Source of the DNA: Cloacibacterium sp046296655
GTDB taxonomy: Bacteria; Bacteroidota; Bacteroidia; Flavobacteriales; Weeksellaceae
Direction of reading: 5' to 3'
NCBI GenBank assembly: GCA_046296655.1
Contig: JBKBLE010000002.1
Coordinates: 1 to 64,000 of the forward strand
DNA length: 64,000 bases
Shown: positions 8,404 through 16,157 of the stretch, piece after piece
Layout of the letters: every line of letters begins with the position of its first letter
Position numbering within the stretch: the stretch's first letter is position 1
The notes under the pieces: model-generated
Database searches by the model: none
Seen by the model: the letters and a program-made list of their open reading frames with translations, nothing else
What the model was told of the DNA's origin: nothing
Made by a program: the position numbers and the translations under genes

Positions 8404-9627
8404 ATGAAAAAGAACATTTTCAAATTATTAGCATTAGCTACAGTTTTCACAATTTCATTACAATCTTGTACTGTAGAAATTAGAGAAGATTCAGACAAAC
8501 CTACTACAGATGGTTCAGGAACTACTACTGGTTCTGTAATGTCTGGTTCTGGAACACTTTCAGGAACAATTACTAAAGACTTAACCATCAAAAAAGGAAC
8601 TTACTATATTGACGGACTAGTAAGAATAACAGATGGAGTAAAACTTACTATAGAACCAGGAGCTACTTTTTATGCTAAAACTACTACAACCAGTGGTTTA
8701 ATTATCCTAAAAGGTGCAAAAGCCTATATGGAAGGTACAGCTAATGAACCAATTGTATTCACTACAGAATCTAAAAAACCTGGAGATTGGTGCGGTATCA
8801 CAATCTACGGTGATGCTCCTATCAAAGCTAACGGAGGTGGCTCTACTGCAACTTCTGAAGATGGATTAAATCAAATTTATGGAGGTACTGATGTAGGTTC
8901 TAACTCAGGTGTTTACAGATATATCAGAGTAGAATACGGTGGTAAAAAAATTGGAGACGGAACTTCAGAATTTAATAATATCACTTTCTATGCTGTAGGT
9001 TCTGGAACTATTGTAGAAAACATTGTTTCTTACAAAGGTACAGATGATGGCGTAGAATTTTTCGGAGGAACTGTTTCTGCTAAAAACTTCATTTCTTACG
9101 GAAATTTTGATGATTCTTTTGACTGGCAAGATGGTTGGTACGGACAAGACAACAGCAACTGGTTCGCTTACCAAACAGGAACAGGAAACTTCGGTATGGA
9201 AATAGAATCTTCTAACAATGCTGATGCTAACTTCCCTAAAGTAAACGGATTGACATTAATTAGAGCTGCTGGTACAAATCCTGAAACTGCTAACTCTTCT
9301 GAAATTTCCGCAATCCAATTTAAAAAACATGGAAATGGTAAATTTTCAAATGTTTACATAGAGGGTTATAAAAACACAGGTGATAAAAAAGCTTTTCCAG
9401 TTCTTATCCAAGATTCACCAACGGATGAAAAACAAGTAATCGCTGGAAAAATTGCGGTAACTCCTATTAATGTTGTTAATTCTGACAATGCAGGAGTTTG
9501 GGGTTATTCTGGATTCACTTCTACTGCTCCAAAAACAATTACCAATTCTGCAGTAGCTAAAGTTTCTATCACTGGTGGAAATTGGTCAACTGTAGAAGGT
9601 GTAGATTTAACATCTCTTTTAAAATAA
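8404..9627 (+). CDS. Beta-helix-like outer-membrane lipoprotein, partner of the TonB receptor
   Basis: 407 residues with a lipoprotein signal: the hydrophobic segment ends in LQSC, lipid Cys at 22, followed by an acidic TVEIREDSD (a surface-export-like context in Bacteroidota). A Gly/Ser/Thr-rich linker (about 30-55) leads into a domain with repeated short strands and turns such as EPGATFYAKTTT, GAKAYMEGTANEPIVFT and GDWCGITIYGDAPIKANGG, typical of a right-handed beta-helix. I do not recognise a catalytic motif. Homologues are often labelled multidrug transporter, which the sequence does not support. Position after the receptor suggests ligand capture. It ends before a strong terminator. Confidence 0.75.
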   Translation: MKKNIFKLLALATVFTISLQSCTVEIREDSDKPTTDGSGTTTGSVMSGSGTLSGTITKDLTIKKGTYYIDGLVRITDGVKLTIEPGATFYAKTTTTSGLIILKGAKAYMEGTANEPIVFTTESKKPGDWCGITIYGDAPIKANGGGSTATSEDGLNQIYGGTDVGSNSGVYRYIRVEYGGKKIGDGTSEFNNITFYAVGSGTIVENIVSYKGTDDGVEFFGGTVSAKNFISYGNFDDSFDWQDGWYGQDNSNWFAYQTGTGNFGMEIESSNNADANFPKVNGLTLIRAAGTNPETANSSEISAIQFKKHGNGKFSNVYIEGYKNTGDKKAFPVLIQDSPTDEKQVIAGKIAVTPINVVNSDNAGVWGYSGFTSTAPKTITNSAVAKVSITGGNWSTVEGVDLTSLLK

Positions 9628-9664
9628 TTTAGCAGTCAATCTCATATCAAATTAATTAAAAAAT

Positions 9665-9696
9665 AACCGCGCCCCGAAGAATTTCGGGGCGCGGTT
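9665..9696. terminator. Strong bidirectional terminator
   Basis: AACCGCGCCCCGAA (9665-9678) pairs perfectly with 9683-9696 around a 4-nt loop, a 14-bp GC-rich stem followed by TTTGTTATA. It sits between the receptor operon and the convergent barstar gene. Confidence 0.9.
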
Positions 9697-9726
9697 TGTT
9701 ATATTTAAAATATATATAATTAAAAT

Positions 9727-10011
9727 TTATTCCTCATCTTCATATTGCTCTAGATAATAGGCAAAAGTAAAATCCTCTACTTCATCTTCTGCATCTTCTA
9801 AAGTAGTGAGTAAATCTTCGAAAATTTCTAATTGCTCTACACTCATATTGACAAATTCTAGATGTAGCGGCATTTCTAATTCACCTGTAATCACATCAAA
9901 AAGCGCATCAAGATTATCCCCGAAATGCTCTGGTAAAGTCAATTTTTCTTTCAGTTGAGCATAAAAATCCTCGTAATCACCAATTTCTAAAAAATCTATA
10001 TATACTTCCAT
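9727..10011 (-). CDS. Barstar-family ribonuclease inhibitor
   Basis: 94 residues, cytoplasmic (no signal). Residues 30-43, FGDNLDALFDVITG, match the barnase-binding helix and loop of barstar, and D35 and D39 carry the same residue numbers as the barnase-contacting Asp residues there. The C-terminal half is very acidic (DEVEDFTFAYYLEQYEDEE). It follows the barnase homologue by 63 nt on the same strand, the arrangement of an RNase with its own inhibitor. It would protect the cytoplasm from RNase that has not been exported. Barstar proteins also occur alone, but the paired context makes the call firm. Confidence 0.9.
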   Translation of the reverse strand: MEVYIDFLEIGDYEDFYAQLKEKLTLPEHFGDNLDALFDVITGELEMPLHLEFVNMSVEQLEIFEDLLTTLEDAEDEVEDFTFAYYLEQYEDEE

Positions 10012-10074
10012 AATTTTATTTCAAGTTTCAAAGTTAATAAACATCTCACTTTCAACATCCAACTTCCAGCAAAT

Positions 10075-10656
10075 TTATTTTTCCTCGAAACTTCTGTAAT
10101 GATCAAACGTTACGAAAACCAAACCATCATTAGAAAAAACAACTCTATCTGCATTTCTATTGCCACAATTGTAATTAAGGTCTGCTTCGAAATATTTTCT
10201 TCCAGATTTTGTTGGGAGCGATTTTTGTCGGTTTGTCCAGATATCACCACCTATTGCTTTTCCAGGAGCAACTTCGCAAAGATTTCCTTTGCTTGGAACC
10301 CAACCCAAAGATTTTGCTTCAGATTTTGTGATGTAATAATCGGGTAATTCTCCGTGTTCTTTTAGATATTTCACCACCAATTCATCATTGGTAAGTTCAT
10401 CAATATTATTATTGGAAATATTATTATCATCAGAAAAATCAGATTTATCTTGTTCAAAACCATCTTGATTTTTCTTTGAATTATTTTCGTAAGAATAAGA
10501 ACTTTCAGATTTCTGATTGTCAGATTTTTGATAAGAAATTTCTGAATTTTCTGTATTGTTTTTCTTCTCAATTTTGTAGTTATTGAAAAAATACATCAAT
10601 AATAATCCTGCTACGAAAGCCAGAAAAATATAAAGTAACGATTTTTTGTTTTGCAT
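10075..10656 (-). CDS. Barnase-type ribonuclease with N-terminal membrane segment and long linker
   Basis: 193 residues. One hydrophobic segment lies at about 7-24, then a low-complexity N/S/K/D/E-rich linker (27-95), then a barnase domain (about 100-193). That domain aligns to mature barnase with a constant offset of 84 and no gap from L20 to H102. The catalytic set is complete: K111 (barnase K27), E157 (E73), R167 (R83), R171 (R87) and H186 (H102). Cysteines 127 and 164 fall on barnase positions 43 and 80. There is no lipobox, so the protein is either a signal-anchor protein with its RNase in the periplasm or is cleaved and secreted. It guanyl-preferentially cleaves RNA if like barnase. The barstar gene follows. 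Confidence 0.9.
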   Translation of the reverse strand: MQNKKSLLYIFLAFVAGLLLMYFFNNYKIEKKNNTENSEISYQKSDNQKSESSYSYENNSKKNQDGFEQDKSDFSDDNNISNNNIDELTNDELVVKYLKEHGELPDYYITKSEAKSLGWVPSKGNLCEVAPGKAIGGDIWTNRQKSLPTKSGRKYFEADLNYNCGNRNADRVVFSNDGLVFVTFDHYRSFEEK

Positions 10657-10677
10657 AATTATGTTTTCTCAGTTTTT

Positions 10678-10758
10678 GCAGCCCGACTTGAGCGGAGCTC
10701 TTTTTTATTTTTTGCAAAAAAATAAAAAAAGCGGGAGCGGAAGGCGGAAATAGCTGCC
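10678..10758. repeat. Structured repeat family 1, copy A
   Basis: The plus strand starts GCAGCCCGACTTGAGCGGAG and ends GCGGAAATAGCTGCC. Outer stem GCAGC/GCTGC, conserved flanks, and a long A/T inner stem (about U6AU6 with A7UA7). Copies B (30414) and C (35190) share the flanks but not the inner stem sequence. This copy lies between nadE and the barnase gene. Confidence 0.75.
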
Positions 10759-10775
10759 AAATAAACAAATTTTTA

Positions 10776-11567
10776 TTAACTTCTCCATTCTTCCGGAATA
10801 TCACACACCGGAATCGGATTCATTTTATGTTGTGCTGCTTTGTGCATTCTGCTGAAAATTTTATAAACTTCCAAGTCTCTTCCAGAATAATCGCTTTCGG
10901 TTTTGGTTCCCCATTCTTTTTGGATTTTTTCTAATTCAGGATAAGTAGCTCCAATTTGTTGCTCATCGGTTCTATCTACATCCCAAAGTCCATCTGTAGG
11001 AATCGCATTCTTGATGGATTCTGGCAAATCTAAAGCTCTTGCCAAAGCATATACTTCGGTTTTATACAAATCAGCAATCGGCGAAACATCTACTCCACCA
11101 TCTCCGTATTTCGTATAAAAACCAATCCCGAAATCTTCTACTTTATTGCCTGTTCCGCAAACGAGAAGTCCGTTGATTTGTCCGTAATAATACAAAGTGA
11201 GCATTCTCAACCTGCTTCTGGTATTGGCAAAAGCCAATTTTTCCGCAGGAAATTCGTCATCTTTTACATCAAAAGTTTTGTATAACGCCTCGAAAGGTTC
11301 ATTAAGATCTACCGTGAAACCTTCTACATTTGGGAATTTATTTTTTAGAAAATCTATATGTTCTAGAGCACGAGAAACTTGATCTTTTTGTTGACGAATT
11401 GGCATTTCTAGAGCCAAAACTTTCAATCCAGTCATGGCACAAAGTGTAGAAACCACACCAGAATCTACTCCACCAGAAACTCCGATTACATAACCTTTTA
11501 CACCTGCTTTTTCAGCGTAATCTTTTAGCCAAGAAACTATTCTTTCAATTATTTTTTCTGATTGCAT
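10776..11567 (-). CDS. nadE: NAD+ synthase, ammonia-type
   Basis: 263 residues, catalysing the last step of NAD+ synthesis (deamido-NAD + NH3 + ATP). The ATP-pyrophosphatase P-loop GVSGGVDSGVVS lies at about 28-40. The GTGNKVEDFGIGFYTKYGDG and DVSPIADLYKTEVYALAR regions are typical of the family. No N-terminal glutaminase domain is present, so it is the short ammonia-dependent form. It is divergent from gldB with about 90 nt between starts, a neighbourhood recognised from other gliding flavobacteria. Confidence 0.96.
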   Translation of the reverse strand: MQSEKIIERIVSWLKDYAEKAGVKGYVIGVSGGVDSGVVSTLCAMTGLKVLALEMPIRQQKDQVSRALEHIDFLKNKFPNVEGFTVDLNEPFEALYKTFDVKDDEFPAEKLAFANTRSRLRMLTLYYYGQINGLLVCGTGNKVEDFGIGFYTKYGDGGVDVSPIADLYKTEVYALARALDLPESIKNAIPTDGLWDVDRTDEQQIGATYPELEKIQKEWGTKTESDYSGRDLEVYKIFSRMHKAAQHKMNPIPVCDIPEEWRS

Positions 11568-11656
11568 TTTATTGTATTTTTGCGAAACTAATTTTTTGTA
11601 AAAATAATTAAATTTTTGCCGAACTCACAGATTAGTTTGGTCAAATGTTTTAGCCC

Positions 11657-12637
11657 ATGAAAAAATATATTGTATACACTCTTCTTTGCAGCTTTTCCCT
11701 ACTTCTTTTTTCTTGTCATAAAGAGGCAGAAAACCGTTGGAATGTAGAAATCAAAACTACTGAACCTGTAAAAATTACTGATATTTCTGCAGCTTTTTAT
11801 AATGATAAAATTCCGTTTCAGAATTTCAAAAAAGATTTTGGTTTTTTCTTAGCGCCACAAGTTCCAGATGCTACCTACGAGAAAAAACGTTCAGATGCCA
11901 TCGAAAAAAGAGTCTATAAAGATGCTCTAAATAAAAATAATCTGGCGAATTTAGAAAAACAATTGGCTACACTTTTTGCACACATAAAATACTATTTCCC
12001 TGAATTTCAAAACCCACAAGTTTACGTGTTCTCTTCGGCTACAGAATTGTATGAAGAACCTATTTTATATGTTCCAAATGAAGGTTTGCTTTTCATAGAT
12101 TTATCTGCATTTTTAGGCGAAAAATCAGAGTTTTATGAAGGAATAGATGTTTACATGAGAAAAGAAATGACGCCTCAAAATGTTTTGCCAAAAGTAGCAG
12201 AAACCATCGCTGCAGATTATGTTCCTGCAACTCCAGACCACAATAAATTTTTAGACAAAATCATCAATTTTGGAAAGTTAATGATTCTCCAAGATGCTTT
12301 TCTTCCTAAAACATTAGATCAATATAAAATCCACTATTCTAAAGACCAACAATCTTGGGCGATTTCTAATGAAGAAAATATTTGGAATTATTTTGTAGAA
12401 AACGACCTGCTTTTTAGCGATGACAATAGATTAGACGAAAGATTTTTGGCAAAAGCACCTTTTTCTAAATTCTACACCGAAATAGACCCAAAATCTTCCC
12501 CAAGAGTGGGCGCTTTTATCGGTTGGCAAATTTGCAGACAATATTTAGAAAACAATCCAGAGGTAACTTTGCAAAAATTCCTACATCTACCTGCAACAGA
12601 GATATTCAATAAAAGTAATTATAAACCTAAAAACTGA
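11657..12637 (+). CDS. gldB: Gliding motility lipoprotein GldB
   Basis: 326 residues. The signal peptide ends in the lipobox LLFSC (Cys about 20). The sequence pattern ENRWNVEIKTTEPVKITDIS, then FPEFQNPQVYVFSS and GLLFIDLSAFLG is that of GldB, a membrane lipoprotein needed for gliding in Flavobacterium johnsoniae. The HDxxE-like segment of GldB (an M1-like helical fold) is not evident as an active metal site. gldC follows 82 nt downstream and nadE is divergent upstream, as in known gld loci. Whether this strain glides cannot be told, since Chryseobacterium relatives keep gld genes for type IX secretion. Confidence 0.9.
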   Translation: MKKYIVYTLLCSFSLLLFSCHKEAENRWNVEIKTTEPVKITDISAAFYNDKIPFQNFKKDFGFFLAPQVPDATYEKKRSDAIEKRVYKDALNKNNLANLEKQLATLFAHIKYYFPEFQNPQVYVFSSATELYEEPILYVPNEGLLFIDLSAFLGEKSEFYEGIDVYMRKEMTPQNVLPKVAETIAADYVPATPDHNKFLDKIINFGKLMILQDAFLPKTLDQYKIHYSKDQQSWAISNEENIWNYFVENDLLFSDDNRLDERFLAKAPFSKFYTEIDPKSSPRVGAFIGWQICRQYLENNPEVTLQKFLHLPATEIFNKSNYKPKN

Positions 12638-12683
12638 TGTGTTAATTAGATAATGTGATGATTTGCCAATTTAGTAATTCTTC

Positions 12684-12716
12684 ATCACATCATCATATCA
12701 TCACATCATCACATCA
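12684..12716. repeat. ATCACATC-type microsatellite in the gldB-gldC gap
   Basis: Short tandem units of CATCA and CATCACAT run up to the gldC start codon. Length variation here could alter gldC leader length. Confidence 0.55.
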
Positions 12717-12718
12717 AC

Positions 12719-13042
12719 ATGAGACAAACACAGATAACAATCAACGTAGAATTAGACGAAAACCACGTTCCAGAAAAAATGACTTGGAACGCACAAGATG
12801 GTGGTGTAGAAAATCAAGAAACCAAGGCCACCATGATTTCAGTTTGGGACGATAAAGCGATGGAAGCATTACGCATCGATTTATGGACTAAAGATATGCC
12901 TGTAGATCATATGAAAATGTTCCTTCATCAGATTTTTGTTTCTCTTGGTCATACTTATCAAAGAGCAACTGGCGAAGACGATGTAGCCGAAAAAATTCAA
13001 GAATTTGCGGAAGATTTCGCTTTTATGAGTAAAATTAAATAA
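12719..13042 (+). CDS. gldC: Gliding motility protein GldC
   Basis: 107 residues, no signal peptide. The sequence, with ITINVELDENHVPEKMTWNA near the N-terminus and DLWTKDMPVDHMKMFLHQIF in the middle, is typical of GldC. This small protein is thought to be cytoplasmic or membrane-associated, and improves GldB function in F. johnsoniae gliding without being essential. It follows gldB in the same direction. The ATG at 12719 is chosen because family similarity begins at MRQTQITINVE. An overlapping frame from 12655 is a shadow. Confidence 0.92.
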   Translation: MRQTQITINVELDENHVPEKMTWNAQDGGVENQETKATMISVWDDKAMEALRIDLWTKDMPVDHMKMFLHQIFVSLGHTYQRATGEDDVAEKIQEFAEDFAFMSKIK

Positions 13043-13053
13043 AATTGCAGTCG

Positions 13054-13140
13054 GCTTTCGGCAGTCGGCAATCAGCATTTTTTAAAAAAATACAGCATTT
13101 TGTTCGCCGAAAGCAAATTGCTGAAAGCAGAAAGCAAAAA
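13054..13140. repeat. Inverted-repeat intergenic element (GCTTTCGGC family)
   Basis: GCTTTCGGC (13054-13062) is perfectly complementary to 13106-13114, with a run of T then A between. Further AAAGC repeats follow up to the next start codon. A similar sequence lies at 60001-60065. Confidence 0.6.
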
Positions 13141-13143
13141 GAT

Positions 13144-14283
13144 ATGAAATTCAATACCAAAGTAATACACGGCAATCAAAGCCACGAAAAAGTAACAGGT
13201 TCTGTAAATGTTCCTGTATTTCTTACTTCTACCTTTGCACAAAAATCTCCAGGAGAACATTCAGGTTACGAATATTCTAGAGCGGCAAATCCTACAAGAC
13301 AAGCGTTAGAAGACGCACTCGCTTCCATAGAAAACGGAGCTAGAGGTCTAGCTTTCGGTTCTGGTTTAGCAGCAATAGATTGCGTTTTGAAATTATTAAA
13401 TCCAGGAGACGAAATCATCGCAGTTGACGATTTATACGGAGGAAGTTACCGTATGTTTACAAGACTTTTCGAGAAATATAAACTGAAATTTCACTTTGTA
13501 AATCTTGAAAATCCTGAAAACATACTTTCGCTCATCAACGAAAAAACCAAATTGGTTTGGCTGGAAACTCCAACCAATCCTTTAATGAAATTAGTTGACA
13601 TTCAGAAAGTTGCAGAACTCATCAAAGGAAAAGACATTCTTTTAGCGGTTGATAATACTTTTGCAACCCCTTATATTCAGACACCATTAGATTTAGGTGC
13701 AGATATTGTGATGCATTCTGCTACCAAATATTTGGGTGGACATTCTGATGTTATTGCAGGTGCTTTAATTGCAAAAACTCCAGAAATGGGAGAAAAATTA
13801 CACTTCATCCAGTTTGCAAGTGGCGGAATTTTAGGACCTCACGACTCTTATTTGGTTTTGAGAGGAATCAAAACTTTGGCTTTAAGAGTTCAAAGACATT
13901 CTGAAAACGGACAAAAAATCGCAGAATTTTTGCAAAATCATCCAAAAGTTGAAAAAGTCTTTTATCCTAATTTAGCGAGCAATCCTCAGTTAGAATTGGC
14001 AAAAAAACAAATGAAAACTTTCGGCGGAATGATTTCTTTTACTTTCAAATCAGGTAAAAAAGAAGATTCTATCCAATTTTTAGAAAAATTGAAAGTCTTC
14101 ACGTTAGCCGAAAGTTTGGGAGGTGTAGAATCTTTGGCAAATCATCCTGCACTCATGACTCACGCTTCTATTCCTGCAGAAAAACGTGCAGAATTAGGCA
14201 TTACCGATGATTTGGTGCGTTTAAGTTGCGGAATTGAAGATGTAGAAGATTTAATTGCAGATATAGAACAAGCTTTGAATTAA
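13144..14283 (+). CDS. PLP-dependent trans-sulfuration enzyme (cystathionine gamma-synthase / beta- or gamma-lyase)
   Basis: 379 residues from the ATG at 13144. The longer frame to 13045 only covers the intergenic repeat, and family similarity starts at MKFNTKVIHGNQ. Hallmarks are YEYSRAANPTRQALEDALASIE, GSGLAAI, and the PLP lysine in DIVMHSATKYLGGHSDVIAGA, followed by PHDSYLVLRGIKTLALR. The protein is a cytoplasmic Cys/Met metabolism enzyme. Sequence alone does not separate gamma-synthase from gamma-lyase. A GNAT gene follows after 6 nt, so they are probably co-transcribed. Confidence 0.88.
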   Translation: MKFNTKVIHGNQSHEKVTGSVNVPVFLTSTFAQKSPGEHSGYEYSRAANPTRQALEDALASIENGARGLAFGSGLAAIDCVLKLLNPGDEIIAVDDLYGGSYRMFTRLFEKYKLKFHFVNLENPENILSLINEKTKLVWLETPTNPLMKLVDIQKVAELIKGKDILLAVDNTFATPYIQTPLDLGADIVMHSATKYLGGHSDVIAGALIAKTPEMGEKLHFIQFASGGILGPHDSYLVLRGIKTLALRVQRHSENGQKIAEFLQNHPKVEKVFYPNLASNPQLELAKKQMKTFGGMISFTFKSGKKEDSIQFLEKLKVFTLAESLGGVESLANHPALMTHASIPAEKRAELGITDDLVRLSCGIEDVEDLIADIEQALN

Positions 14284-14289
14284 AAGTCT

Positions 14290-14736
14290 ATGTTGACGAG
14301 AAAAGCCACTTTAGAAGATTTACCACAACTGTCGAATTTATTTGACCAATACAGAAGTTTTTATCACAAGGAAAGTGATATTGATGGTGCTGAAAATTTT
14401 CTAAAAGAAAGATTAGAAAACCAAGATTCTGAAATTTTCGTAGCAGAAGAAAACGGAATTTTGACTGGTTTTACTCAATTATACCCATTGTTTTCTTCTA
14501 CAAGAATGAAAAGATATTGGCTTTTGAATGATTTATTCGTCAATGAAAATCACAGAGGAAAAGGACATTCTAAAGCTTTGATTGAAAGCGCAAAAGAACT
14601 TTGTATAGAAACAAAAGCTTGCGGAATTCTTTTAGAAACCGATAAAACCAACGAAATTGGCAACCAACTTTATCCAAGCTGTGGTTTTGAACATTATACT
14701 CACGCCAATTTTTATGAATGGACTAATCCTATTTAA
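14290..14736 (+). CDS. GNAT-family N-acetyltransferase
   Basis: 148 residues with the GNAT fold: N-terminal MLTRKATLEDLPQLSNLFDQY, and the acetyl-CoA-binding motif A LNDLFVNENHRGKGHSKALI (R/Q-x-x-G-x-G/A pattern as RGKGHS). The conserved GFEHY end of the fold is present. Substrate is unknown. It begins 6 nt after the trans-sulfuration gene, which suggests one transcript, but no functional link is shown. Confidence 0.85.
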   Translation: MLTRKATLEDLPQLSNLFDQYRSFYHKESDIDGAENFLKERLENQDSEIFVAEENGILTGFTQLYPLFSSTRMKRYWLLNDLFVNENHRGKGHSKALIESAKELCIETKACGILLETDKTNEIGNQLYPSCGFEHYTHANFYEWTNPI

Positions 14737-14826
14737 TGTTTGATTTTGGATTTACGATTTCTAACAGAATAATGATAAATTTTAATTCCAAAATTGTAAT
14801 TTTCAAATCGTAAATCGTAAATAATT

Positions 14827-15333
14827 ATGACTGAATTTCAAAAATATATTCAAAGATATTTAGACCTAATTCCAACAGAAAATTGGTTGGAAGAAATGAT
14901 CAATTCTGGAGCAGAAACGATTCAGATTTTTTCTGGTTTAGACAACGAAAAATCACTTTTTGCTTATGCAGAAGGAAAATGGACGCTTAAGGAATTGCTT
15001 CTTCATTTGATTGATACCGAAAAAATTTTCCAATACAGAGCACTTCGCTTTGCCAGAAAAGACCAAACCGAATTATCTGGTTTTGATGAAGATTTTTTCG
15101 TGGCGAATTCTTTTGCTAACGACAGAACTTTGGTAAGTTTGTTAGAAGAGTTCAGAATTGTGAGACAAACGTCTATCATTTTCTTCGAAAATCTACAAAA
15201 TGCAGCACTTTCCAACACTGGAAAAGCTAACGGAAACGAAATTTCTGTAGAAACCATCGGAAGATTAATTGTGGGACATAATTTCCATCACCTTAAAGTA
15301 ATTGAAGAAAGATATTTGCCGAGTTTGAAATGA
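14827..15333 (+). CDS. DinB-family four-helix protein
   Basis: 168 residues. The DinB/YfiT-like metal-binding pattern is visible: WTLKELLLHLIDTEKIFQYR, with a first His, and VGHNFHHLKVIEERYLP near the C-terminus with two more His residues. Such proteins are often thiol- or metal-dependent transferases, and the specific reaction here is unknown. No signal peptide. It stands between two intergenic repeats and is separated from the GNAT gene by 90 nt. Confidence 0.85.
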   Translation: MTEFQKYIQRYLDLIPTENWLEEMINSGAETIQIFSGLDNEKSLFAYAEGKWTLKELLLHLIDTEKIFQYRALRFARKDQTELSGFDEDFFVANSFANDRTLVSLLEEFRIVRQTSIIFFENLQNAALSNTGKANGNEISVETIGRLIVGHNFHHLKVIEERYLPSLK

Positions 15334-15339
15334 ATTTTC

Positions 15340-15404
15340 TCCCACAGATTACACAGATATTCACAAAAGAATTTAAATCTGTATAATCCGTGAAATCTGT
15401 GGGA
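15340..15404. repeat. Long-hairpin intergenic element
   Basis: TCCCACAGATT (15340-15350) and AATCTGTGGGA (15394-15404) are perfectly complementary, with inner ACAGAT/ATCTGT matches. It belongs to the same general family as the TCTCGCAGATT elements below, lying between dinB and tsaC. Confidence 0.65.
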
Positions 15405-15421
15405 AATAAAAATTAAAAAAA

Positions 15422-15970
15422 ATGCAAAAAGCACTAGAAATATTAAAAAACGGCGGCGTAATCCTTTATCCTACGGATACGATTTGGGGAATTGGTTGTG
15501 ACGCAACCAACGTAGAAGCCATCAACAAAATTTTTGAAATCAAAAAGCGTGAGAAAACCAAATCGATGATTATTTTGGTGGAAAACGAACGCAGATTACA
15601 AGATTTGGTAGACGTTCCAGAAATGGCTTGGCAAATTATTGATTTGTCTGAAAAACCAGTCACTATTGTTTATGAAAATCCTAAAAATCTACCCAAAGAA
15701 ATTTTAGCTGAAGATGGAAGCATCGGCATTAGACTGGTAAAAGATGATTTTTGCAAAAAATTGATTTCTAAACTCAATAAACCTTTGGTTTCTACATCGG
15801 CAAATTTTAGTGGAGACAAATCACCATTGAAATTCTCTGACATCTCGCAAGAACTCATTGATGCAGTAGATTACGCAGTAGAAGAAAACCGCGAAAGCGT
15901 TTCTAAATATTCTGGTTCATCAGTGATAAAAGTCTGGAGTGACGGAAGAGTGAAAGTACTTCGCGAATAG
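15422..15970 (+). CDS. tsaC: YrdC/Sua5-domain L-threonylcarbamoyladenylate synthase
   Basis: 182 residues, one YrdC domain and no C-terminal Sua5 extension. Family motifs are GGVILYPTDTIWGIGCDATN, KKREKTKSMIILV (KxR and SxN-type nucleotide pocket), GSIGIRLV and PLVSTSANFSG. It makes threonylcarbamoyl-AMP for the t6A modification of ANN-decoding tRNAs in the cytoplasm. The downstream cca gene is also a tRNA maturation gene, with a promoter of its own between them. The gene-symbol choice tsaC over sua5 rests on length. Confidence 0.92.
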   Translation: MQKALEILKNGGVILYPTDTIWGIGCDATNVEAINKIFEIKKREKTKSMIILVENERRLQDLVDVPEMAWQIIDLSEKPVTIVYENPKNLPKEILAEDGSIGIRLVKDDFCKKLISKLNKPLVSTSANFSGDKSPLKFSDISQELIDAVDYAVEENRESVSKYSGSSVIKVWSDGRVKVLRE

Positions 15971-16040
15971 TCTTACCACAGCGAAACTTAGGTTAAAACA
16001 GAGAACTCAGAGCAACTACTTTGTGTTCTCTGTGTTTTTC

Positions 16041-16071
16041 TTGGTGTCTCTGTATTTTAATCTTATCTTTG
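16041..16071 (+). promoter_or_regulatory. Promoter for cca
   Basis: TATCTTTG (16064-16071) is a perfect -7 element, with TTG at 16041-16043 spaced 20 nt upstream. The start codon is at 16158, so the predicted leader is about 80 nt and contains the next hairpin element. Confidence 0.65.
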
Positions 16072-16084
16072 CAAAAAATTAATT

Positions 16085-16143
16085 TCTCGCAGATTTAGCA
16101 GAAACCGCAGAGTAAAACTGCAAAATCGGCTCAATCTGCGAGA
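16085..16143. repeat. TCTCGCAGATT inverted-repeat element in the cca leader
   Basis: TCTCGCAGATT (16085-16095) and AATCTGCGAGA (16133-16143) pair perfectly over 11 bp. It ends 14 nt before the cca ATG, so the hairpin would sit inside the predicted mRNA leader. Confidence 0.7.
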
Positions 16144-16157
16144 GTTTTTATACAAAA

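Noticed and set aside
10580..10804. Open frame of 74 residues on the minus strand
   Set aside because: It covers repeat copy A and the barnase N-terminus in another frame; no support as a gene.
12655..12855. Open frame overlapping gldC
   Set aside because: Made of the His/Ile-rich translation of the CATCA microsatellite and the gldC start in another frame.
13045..13143. N-terminal extension of the trans-sulfuration enzyme
   Set aside because: It translates only the intergenic inverted repeat; family similarity begins at 13144.
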